Shown in pieces: positions 8,287-14,620 of a stretch of 35,941 nt of DNA. Made by a program: the position numbers and the translations under genes. The number at the start of each line of letters is the position of its first letter. The stretch's first letter is position 1. A model generated the notes under the pieces. The model made no database searches. It was given only the letters and a program-made list of their open reading frames with translations, and was not told where the DNA came from. The stretch covers positions 1 to 35,941 of the forward strand of contig JAJDDM010000046.1 in assembly GCA_029260315.1 (NCBI GenBank), given 5' to 3'. The DNA comes from Phycisphaerales bacterium. Its GTDB lineage: Bacteria > Planctomycetota > Phycisphaerae > Phycisphaerales > UBA1924.

Positions 8287-9603
8287 ATGGGCAGGATGCC
8301 ACTCGGTCGTTTCTCGGGCAAGAGCCCGACGAATCTTTCAAAAATCTGCGCGACCCTCGGATGCGCCGCACTTGCCGCCTCGGCGAGCGCCCAGCAGCTT
8401 ACCGTCACCCAGGCCGGGGCTCGCCTCCACGCCGGGCCCAGCGAACGCCTCTACACCATCCGCCAGCTCGAGCAGGGCGTGCGCCTCCAGCCCATCGGCG
8501 ATCCCGTCTCCGGCATGCTCCCGGTCGCCTATCCCAAGAACCTCTCTGCCTACGTCCCGGCGTCCGCCGTCGAGCCCATCGACGACACCCGCCTGCGGGT
8601 CACCCGCGCCACCCGCCTCATCGCCCCCCACGCCTCCGAGGGCATTGAGGCAAGCTGGCGCTCGGCCCTCCAACGCCCCATGCGCCCGGGCAGCGAACTG
8701 ACCATCACCGCCATCGTCCGCGCCGACGACCAGAGCAACAGCGGCCAGATCCTCGGCTACATGGTCCAGCCCCCGACCGGCGCCATCGCCTACATCCCCC
8801 AATCCGCCGTCAGCGCGGCCAACGCGCCCGCCACGCCCGAAACCGACACCTCCAACGAATCCATCGCCGAGGCCAGCGCAAACCTGATCGACCCCATGGT
8901 CCCGCCCACGCCCGCCGAGGGCACGCCGCAGCGCGACCTCGCCGCGAACGAGACGCCGACACCCCTCGAGCAGGCCCCGGCGACACCCCGCAGAGACCCC
9001 GTCGCCCTCGCGACCAACCAGCAGCCGGTCGTCATCGACCAGGGCGCAGACCGCACCGCCAACCCCGACGGATCCCTCACCCCCGCCCAACTCGAAGCGC
9101 TCTACCAGACCGCCCGCGCAAGCGAAGACTTCGAGCAGGAGCTCGACGCCCTGCTCAGCGAGCACCGGCGCACCCTCGCCGCGCTCCCCGGCGACCCGTT
9201 CAACCAGCGCATCCGCCAGCAACTCGACCAGCGCATCGCCTATCTCGAGATGCGCATCGCCTTCCGCGACGGCCCGGCCCGCGTCGCCGCCGAGCGCGAC
9301 GGCGAGGCCAGCGTCGCAGAACGCATGGCCAAAAAGCTCGAGGAATACACCGCCGGGCGCGGCTACGCCCTCGTCGGCAAACTCGTCCCCAGCCGCATTT
9401 ACGACGGCACCAACCTCCCCAAGCTCTACCGCCTGCGCTCCCCCGACGCCCTCGGCAGAACCCTCGGCTACGTCCGACCCGCCAAGACCGACCTCACGCC
9501 ATACCTCAACAAGGTCGTCGGCATCTCCGGCAAGGTCGAATCCGGCCCCGGCGGCACAAAAATCGTCACCCCCATCCGCGTCGAAACCATCGACGACAAA
9601 TAG
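8287..9603 (+). CDS. Secreted protein with SH3-like repeats, function unknown
   Basis: A 438-residue exported protein. The ATG at 8287 has CGGAGG upstream, and residues 1-35 form a signal peptide with a likely cut after SASA. Two similar beta-rich segments follow at about 38-85 and 90-170 (AGARLHAGPSERLYTIRQLEQGVRL...VAYPKNLSAYVPASAVE; then ATRLIAPHASEGI...VQPPTGAIAYIPQSAV). They resemble bacterial SH3 domains. Next come a Pro/Ala/Thr-rich linker (about 175-255), a charged helical region (about 260-345), and a C-terminal beta domain with RGYALVGKLVPSRIYDG and LGYVRPAKTDLTPYLNKVVGISGKVES. It could bind cell-envelope polymer, but no catalytic motif is visible. The role is not known. Confidence 0.75.
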   Translation: MGRMPLGRFSGKSPTNLSKICATLGCAALAASASAQQLTVTQAGARLHAGPSERLYTIRQLEQGVRLQPIGDPVSGMLPVAYPKNLSAYVPASAVEPIDDTRLRVTRATRLIAPHASEGIEASWRSALQRPMRPGSELTITAIVRADDQSNSGQILGYMVQPPTGAIAYIPQSAVSAANAPATPETDTSNESIAEASANLIDPMVPPTPAEGTPQRDLAANETPTPLEQAPATPRRDPVALATNQQPVVIDQGADRTANPDGSLTPAQLEALYQTARASEDFEQELDALLSEHRRTLAALPGDPFNQRIRQQLDQRIAYLEMRIAFRDGPARVAAERDGEASVAERMAKKLEEYTAGRGYALVGKLVPSRIYDGTNLPKLYRLRSPDALGRTLGYVRPAKTDLTPYLNKVVGISGKVESGPGGTKIVTPIRVETIDDK

Positions 9604-9606
9604 TCG

Positions 9607-9644
9607 GTGCCGTGGTCTGAGCGAGTCTTCGAGCGAAGGCCACG
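9607..9644. repeat. Dispersed palindromic repeat family R2
   Basis: The unit GTGCCGTGGT-CTGAGCGAGTC-TTCGAGCGAAGGCCACG has CGTGG/CCACG-type outer complementarity and GAGCGAGTCTTCGAGCG inside. Close copies lie at 21581-21619 and 21830-21869. It fills most of the gap between the SH3-like and FIST genes. Confidence 0.65.
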
Positions 9645-9714
9645 TTCGTATGGTGGCGACTGCGCTCTCAGAACCGCAAGATCGACTCCCCCGATCCGCG
9701 CGCCACAATAACCC

Positions 9715-10944
9715 GTGCCGCCCACCTCCCCAACCCCCCTCCAAGCCGCCTCCGCCTGGTCCAGCGCCCGCTCCATCACCGACGCCACCGCCCGCGTCAC
9801 CAGCTCCATCAACGCCCAGCTCGACACCACTCCCGACCTCGCCCTGGTCATCGCCACCGAGCTCTCCTCCACCGACCTCCGCCAGGCCCGCGACCAGATC
9901 CGCGCCGAACTCAACCCAAAGACCCTCCTCGGCACCACCGCCCCCGCCCTCATCGCCGCCGAGGGAACCCTCACCGAAACCCCCGCCATCGCCGTCCTCG
10001 CCCTCATCGGCGTCCACGCCCATCCCTTCACCCTCGACGCCCTCGAACAGCCCGGCGAGACCTTCCCCGCCTCGATCGACCACCTCGCCCAGATCACCGG
10101 CACCGCCGACGACACCCGCGCCACCATCGTCCTCGCGAACCCCAAGGGCATGGCGATCCAGGCCATGCTCCCCCGCCTCAACGCCTCGCGAGGCCTCGGC
10201 CGCACCCACCCCATCCTCGGCACCACCATCGAAGACGCCACCCTCCTGCTCAACGACGACACCATCCACCAGGGCCTCGTCGGCGTCACCCTCTCGGGCG
10301 ACTTCCGCGTCGACGCCATCACCAGCCAAGGCGCAACCCCCGTCAGCGAGAACCTCGTCGTCACCCGCGCCAAAGGAAACCTCATCCAGGGCCTCGGGGG
10401 CCGACCCGCCCTCGAAGCCCTCGCCCGCGCCCACCAGGTCGCCGGCACCGACACCCCCCTCCTGCTCGCCCGCCTCATCGACGAGAACTCCCCCACCCGC
10501 GGGCGCGGCGACTACCTCATGCGCACCATCGTCGGCATGGACGAGCAATCCGGCTCCATCGCCGCCGACGAACTCATCCGCGCAGGCCAGACCGTTCGCT
10601 TCCACCGCGCCGACCGCGCCATGGGCGAGGCCGACCTCGCCATGCTCCTCGACGGCCACAAGCTCGACGGCCCCCCCGCCGCCGCACTCGCCTTCTCCGG
10701 CTCACTCCGCAAGATCCCCGACGGCGTCGTCCTCGCCCGCGCCTTCGCCCCCGCCAAGCCCGGTTCACACCGCTCCCGCAGCGGCCAGGAACTCGCCGGC
10801 GTCTCCCACACCCTCCCCATCCTCGGCCCCGCCGGCGCGGGCGAGATCGGCCCCATCCGATCCGTCAGCTACCTCCACCGCCAGAGCGCCGTCGTCGCCC
10901 TCTTCCGAGCGCCAGAGAAGAACATCAAACCACAAGAGCGCTGA
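9715..10944 (+). CDS. FIST domain signal-transduction/sensor protein
   Basis: The 409 residues match the FIST_N plus FIST_C architecture, a sensory domain thought to bind small ligands, often next to histidine kinases or diguanylate cyclases. Residues 40-220 have the FIST_N flow (DLALVIATELSSTDLRQARDQIRAELNPKTLLGTTAPALIAAEG...). Residues 225-390 hold FIST_C (GRPALEALARAH, DYLMRTIVGMDEQSGSIAADELIRAGQTVRFHRAD, and a C-terminal RSVSYLHRQSAVVALFR). There is no signal peptide, membrane segment or output domain, so it is probably a stand-alone cytosolic sensor. GTG at 9715 is taken as the start. No strong ribosome binding site precedes it. No two-component gene is adjacent. Confidence 0.78.
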   Translation: MPPTSPTPLQAASAWSSARSITDATARVTSSINAQLDTTPDLALVIATELSSTDLRQARDQIRAELNPKTLLGTTAPALIAAEGTLTETPAIAVLALIGVHAHPFTLDALEQPGETFPASIDHLAQITGTADDTRATIVLANPKGMAIQAMLPRLNASRGLGRTHPILGTTIEDATLLLNDDTIHQGLVGVTLSGDFRVDAITSQGATPVSENLVVTRAKGNLIQGLGGRPALEALARAHQVAGTDTPLLLARLIDENSPTRGRGDYLMRTIVGMDEQSGSIAADELIRAGQTVRFHRADRAMGEADLAMLLDGHKLDGPPAAALAFSGSLRKIPDGVVLARAFAPAKPGSHRSRSGQELAGVSHTLPILGPAGAGEIGPIRSVSYLHRQSAVVALFRAPEKNIKPQER

Positions 10945-11002
10945 TCAGCAATCGCGGCCGCCGATGCGGCCACGCACGCGGCTCGCCTCTCGAAACAAGA
11001 AG

Positions 11003-12121
11003 TCAGAACAACTCCATCTGACCGCTCTGATCCGGCCGCCGAAAATGCGCTGTCGAGAGCGGTCGCACGTCGCGGTTCAGACCGTACCGCCGAGTAAACA
11101 CGTCGAACGTCTGCGCGAGCTGCTCGACGATCGCCCCGCGCCCGCGACGCCGGTTCTCGTTCGCCTGATAGAGCTTCCCGCCACGCGCCTGCCGGATGAG
11201 CGACTCGACCTTCCGCGCCCGATCCGGATGCACCGATCGCTCCAGCCAATCGAGAAACAGGTCCTTGACCTGATACGGCAGCTTCAGAAGCACCCACGCA
11301 GCCCGCCGCGCCCCGGCCTCCGCAACGGCCTCCAGAATCCGAGGCATCTCCATGTCCGTCAAGCCCGGAATAATCGGCGCCACGTTGACCGAGACCGGAA
11401 TACCCGCGTCCGACAGCTCGCGAATTGCCCGCAGCCGCGCCGTCGGCGCCGACGCCCGCGGCTCCAGCTTCTGGGCAAGCTCTCCGTCCAGCGTCACCAG
11501 CGTGATCGTCACCCGCCCCGCGTTCATCCCCGCCAGACGCGACCACAGGTCGATATCGCGCAATACCATCGCGCTCTTGGTCATCGTCGTCACCGGCTGC
11601 CCGCACTCGGCGAGCACCTCCAGACACCCGCGAGCAATCCGCATCGTGTGCTCGACGTGCTGGTACACGTCCGTGCTCGCCGACATCACGATCGGCTCGG
11701 GCCGCCAGTTCGGCGAGGCCAGTTCCTTCAGAAGCAGCCGCGGCGCATCGGGCTTGGCCACCAGCTTCGTCTCGAAGTCCAGCCCGCAACTGAACCCGAG
11801 ATACTCGTGATACGGCCGCGCAAAACAGTAGATACACCCGTGCTCGCACCCCCGATACGGATTCAGCGTCCAATCGAACGGCACGTCAGCGGTCCGCGAG
11901 ACCCGGTTGATGATCCGCCGCGTCCGATCGTGGAACACCTGCCGCTCGACCCGCTGCAACGAGCCGTCCTCACCCTCGCGCTCGACCCACTGGCGGTCGA
12001 GCTCCTCACCCAGCACATGCAGCCGGACCGTCTCGAAGCGATTCCCCGGGTTCAGCCCGGCCCCGCGTCGGTGGGCCGGACCCTTCTCGAGAGCATCCCG
12101 GTACGAGTAGTCGCTGCCCAT
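11003..12121 (-). CDS. PA0069-family radical SAM protein (SPL-like)
   Basis: A 372-residue radical SAM enzyme of the PA0069/SPL-related family, whose substrate is not known. The [4Fe-4S] cluster motif is C92-E-H-G-C96-I-Y-C99 in LNPYRGCEHGCIYCFARP, followed by HEYLGFSCGLDFETKL. SAM/TIM-barrel motifs include VTTMTKSAMVLRDIDLW, GRVTITLVTLD, LEPRASAPTARL and PVSVNVAPIIPGLTD. The ATG at 12121 is chosen because family similarity begins there and a strong sigma70-type promoter lies immediately upstream. The open frame further upstream (to 12232) would run across that promoter. Family members resemble spore photoproduct lyase, so a nucleic-acid or nucleotide target is possible but unproved. Confidence 0.85.
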   Translation of the reverse strand: MGSDYSYRDALEKGPAHRRGAGLNPGNRFETVRLHVLGEELDRQWVEREGEDGSLQRVERQVFHDRTRRIINRVSRTADVPFDWTLNPYRGCEHGCIYCFARPYHEYLGFSCGLDFETKLVAKPDAPRLLLKELASPNWRPEPIVMSASTDVYQHVEHTMRIARGCLEVLAECGQPVTTMTKSAMVLRDIDLWSRLAGMNAGRVTITLVTLDGELAQKLEPRASAPTARLRAIRELSDAGIPVSVNVAPIIPGLTDMEMPRILEAVAEAGARRAAWVLLKLPYQVKDLFLDWLERSVHPDRARKVESLIRQARGGKLYQANENRRRGRGAIVEQLAQTFDVFTRRYGLNRDVRPLSTAHFRRPDQSGQMELF

Positions 12122-12128
12122 ACCAAAC

Positions 12129-12156
12129 AGTATACGAACAACTGCCGCCCTGTCAA
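12129..12156 (-). promoter_or_regulatory. Near-consensus sigma70 promoter abutting the radical SAM start
   Basis: On the minus strand, TTGACA (12156-12151) and TATACT (12134-12129) are separated by 16 bp. Transcription would begin about 7 bp past the -10 box, at or next to the ATG at 12121. The mRNA is therefore predicted to be leaderless, and no Shine-Dalgarno sequence is visible. Confidence 0.65.
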
Positions 12157-12253
12157 GCCGGTTGCCGAAATGCGCGCACACTTGCCGCATCGGCTCAGCA
12201 AACCATTTCCTGCAATGAGCTCCACCGTGCAAAGCTTCGATGAGAACCTTTTC

Positions 12254-13639
12254 TCAGCTATCCCGCGCCGCCTTCACAACCCCCCGGCACTCCCCGAACC
12301 CGATCCGCCGAAACCCCTCGCGCTCGCAGTACCCCTTGATGATGACCTCATCGCCATCGGCAAGGAACTTCCGCGTCTCCCCCGTCGGCAGCTCGATCGG
12401 CGTCCGCTGCGTCCCCGGCACCACCCTCGGCGGATTCGCAAAGGGATCCCCGTCCCACGTCAACTCCAGCAGACACCCGCGCTCCCCCCGCGTCGGCCCG
12501 CTGACCGTCCCGCTCGCCAGCAGATCCCCCGGCTGGAGATTGCACCCATTGGAAGTATGGTGCGCCACCATCTGCGCGATCGTCCAATACATGTCCTTGA
12601 ACGACCCCTTGGAGAGACGCACCGGGCTCAAGCCCCGCTTGCGCATGTCCGCGCTGGTGAGGTAGACCTCGAGCGTGATGTCGACGCCGCCGCGCTCGCG
12701 GTTCGCGTCCGATTGCAGGTAGGGCAAAGGCCGCGGATCCCCCGCCGGGCGCTCATACGCCGGCGTGCGGAACGGTGCCAGCGCCTCCATCGTCACGATG
12801 TACGGCGACACCGTCGTCGCAAAGCTCTTGGCCAAAAACGGCCCCAGCGGCTGATACTCCCACTTCTGCATGTCCCGCGCCGACCAGTCATTGACCAGGC
12901 ACATCCCCAGAATGTGATCCTCGGCGTCCTGGATTGAGACGGGCGAGCCGAGCTCGTTGCCGCGGCCGATGACAAGACCAACCTCCAACTCATAATCCAG
13001 CATCTTGCACGGCTCATGGGTAGGTCGGCTCTCCGAGCCGACACCGCCGTCCGTCGGCGCAAGCTGCCCCCAAGGCCGCACGATCTCCGCACCGCTGGGC
13101 ACGATGCTCGACGCCCTGCCGTGATACGCGATCGGCATGTGCTTGTAGTTCGGCAGCAGCGGATTGTCCGGCCGGAACATGCTGCCGACGTTGGTGGCGT
13201 GGAATGCCGATGCGTAGAAATCGGTATAATCACTGATCTCGTGACGCACGAACTCGATGTCTCCAAGATCATATAGGAATCGCCATTCTTCATCGCGCTC
13301 AACCAACGGCTCTGCGCCCGTGCGAAGCAACTCCGAGAGACGACGTCGGAAAGCAGATCGTTGTGCAAGCTCGAGCTGTCCGAACTCGTAGACTGCGACG
13401 CTTGTCAAGCCGAATATCTCTTCGATACCGGGTAGCCCCTGCAGAGATCCTGCTGAGATTAACTTCGCGATATTCAGCACTTTGTCGCCAATTCGAACGC
13501 CCAGAACTTCATCGGCACCGGGCACTCGAACAATGCACATCGGCAAGTTCTGAATCGGAAAATCCGTCTCCGGGTCATTCGCGCTCTCGACCCACGACTC
13601 CAGCTTCGGATCATGCGTCTCATCGATCTCGTAGGCCAT
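12254..13639 (-). CDS. fahA: Fumarylacetoacetase
   Basis: Hydrolyses fumarylacetoacetate to fumarate and acetoacetate, the last step of tyrosine/homogentisate breakdown. The 461 residues include the small N-terminal domain and the FAH fold. Metal ligands are in SDYTDFYAS (D140), LDYELEV (E217, E219) and NDWSARD (D251). The catalytic His147 is in FHATNVGSMF. AYHGRASSIVPSG, KWEYQPLGPFLAKSF and SGTVSGPTRGERG are also typical. ATG at 13639 has AAGGAG five bases upstream, better than the GTG two codons earlier. Residues 199-205 are encoded by a perfect hairpin (13025-13043) in a loop that is shorter in relatives. No homogentisate dioxygenase or isomerase gene is adjacent. Confidence 0.92.
   Translation of the reverse strand: MAYEIDETHDPKLESWVESANDPETDFPIQNLPMCIVRVPGADEVLGVRIGDKVLNIAKLISAGSLQGLPGIEEIFGLTSVAVYEFGQLELAQRSAFRRRLSELLRTGAEPLVERDEEWRFLYDLGDIEFVRHEISDYTDFYASAFHATNVGSMFRPDNPLLPNYKHMPIAYHGRASSIVPSGAEIVRPWGQLAPTDGGVGSESRPTHEPCKMLDYELEVGLVIGRGNELGSPVSIQDAEDHILGMCLVNDWSARDMQKWEYQPLGPFLAKSFATTVSPYIVTMEALAPFRTPAYERPAGDPRPLPYLQSDANRERGGVDITLEVYLTSADMRKRGLSPVRLSKGSFKDMYWTIAQMVAHHTSNGCNLQPGDLLASGTVSGPTRGERGCLLELTWDGDPFANPPRVVPGTQRTPIELPTGETRKFLADGDEVIIKGYCEREGFRRIGFGECRGVVKAARDS
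13025..13043. repeat. Perfect hairpin inside fahA
   Basis: GTCGGCTC-TCC-GAGCCGAC, an 8-bp stem with a 3-base loop, is translated in frame as part of the GVGSESRPT loop just before the metal-binding LDYELEV motif. It looks like a short palindromic repeat that entered the gene. Confidence 0.6.
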
Positions 13640-13775
13640 CGTCACTCCTTCACCCGCTCCGACGGGCCGCGCCCGTCAGGAAGCGGACTCCCTTGTCTAC
13701 TGCTTCTTCAACCCTCGATTCGTCCATAGATCCCCGAGCCGAGAATCATGTGTCGATCGCCCGTCCAACCCACTC

Positions 13776-13827
13776 CCTCACGGTCGCGGCTCGTCAGAGC
13801 CAATCACAGTCAGGAAGGGCGTCTACC
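13776..13827. repeat. R5-type repeat upstream of fahA
   Basis: The gap between fahA and pdeM (about 190 bp) holds CTCACGGTCGCGGCTC, a loop, then ATCACAGTCAGGAAGGGCG and TCTACC. The second half is the R5 core seen at 6187-6209. No gene or clear promoter is seen in the gap. Confidence 0.55.
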
Positions 13828-13831
13828 ACGT

Positions 13832-14620
13832 CTACTCAATCTCTAACGCCTCATCCCGCCGCTGTTCTCCGACGCGCAAGGCTCCCTCAACAACAACCGC
13901 TCTTTCCAAACGCCCTCCCTCACGGTCGGGCCTGTGATCCGCGCCGACCTCGATCACCTGATCCGCCCCCACCGCAAACACCCGACCCCCCACCCCCGGC
14001 CGCACCGTCGCACACCCCGTGAACACCCCGAACGCCGGCAACACTCCCACGCGCTCGCTAAACAAAAAACACGCCGACCGCATCCCGCCGCGCCGACCAT
14101 CGCGCCGCCGCATCGCCACCCCCGGATGCACATGCCCCGCCAGCGCCGGCCCGCGCTCGATCAACGCCGGATCATGATGCATCGCCACGCCGCCCAACTC
14201 CCACCCGGCCTCCACGACCCTAATCCCCAACTCCCCCGGCGGATCACACGCCTTCACATCGTGATTCCCCCGCACCAGCACGATCTCCACGCCACCATGC
14301 CGCCCGCGCCACACCCGCACCGCCGCCAGCGTCGTCGCCCCCCACGCCGCGCCGTCGTGCGCCAGATCCCCCAGCACGACCAGCCGCCTCGCCCCGAACC
14401 GCTCGATCAACGCAGACAACCGCCCCAGATCCGCCCCCGTCACCGCCTCCGGCACCGGCGAACCCCCAGCGCGAAAACTTGCCGGCTTCCCGAGATGCAC
14501 ATCCGCGACCAACAAAGTTCCGTGCTCTTCCCACCACACCGCACGCTCGGCGAGTAGCGTCAACGCGCACCCACACCACACAATCTCACACGCCCCGCTC
14601 GCAACCGCCTTCTCGCTCAC
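13832..14620 (-). CDS. pdeM: Ligase-associated metallophosphoesterase PdeM
   Basis: A calcineurin-like phosphoesterase of the PdeM family, which in many bacteria is encoded with a DEXH helicase, an ATP-dependent DNA ligase and an exonuclease in a DNA-repair cassette. Visible motifs are LTLLAERAVWWEEHGTLLVADVHLGK (DVH metal site at 40-42), LVVLGDLAHD (GD-x-x-H), LVRGNHD, MHHDP and LAGHVHPGV. The length is 262 aa. The GTG start at 14620 overlaps the helicase stop in GTGA, so the two are translationally coupled. The last 35 or so residues (GADHRPDREGGRLERAV...) lie beyond the conserved domain and are partly encoded by an R5 repeat, so the natural C-terminus may have been replaced or extended. 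Confidence 0.88.
   Translation of the reverse strand: MSEKAVASGACEIVWCGCALTLLAERAVWWEEHGTLLVADVHLGKPASFRAGGSPVPEAVTGADLGRLSALIERFGARRLVVLGDLAHDGAAWGATTLAAVRVWRGRHGGVEIVLVRGNHDVKACDPPGELGIRVVEAGWELGGVAMHHDPALIERGPALAGHVHPGVAMRRRDGRRGGMRSACFLFSERVGVLPAFGVFTGCATVRPGVGGRVFAVGADQVIEVGADHRPDREGGRLERAVVVEGALRVGEQRRDEALEIE
13906..13938 (-). repeat. R5 repeat inside the pdeM 3' end
   Basis: Read on the minus strand this matches the intergenic copy at 17213-17247 (ATCACAGGCCCGACCGTGAG, then GGAGGGCGT for AAAGGGCGT). It is in frame and encodes the HRPDREGGRL segment of the PdeM tail. Confidence 0.62.

Noticed and set aside
8338-10659. Long minus-strand open frame opposite the SH3-like and FIST genes
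   Set aside because: It is a Gly/Ala/Val/Glu/Asp-rich mirror frame created by high third-position GC in the real genes. It has no domain and spans two real genes and an intergenic repeat.
12118-12145. LexA box upstream of the radical SAM gene
   Set aside because: GTTC-N6-GTTT resembles an SOS-type direct repeat only loosely, and no lexA or other damage gene is adjacent. There is not enough to call it.
9650-12937. Very long plus-strand open frame across FIST, radical SAM and fahA
   Set aside because: It is Pro/Arg/Ser-rich shadow coding over three recognised genes on other frames or strands.
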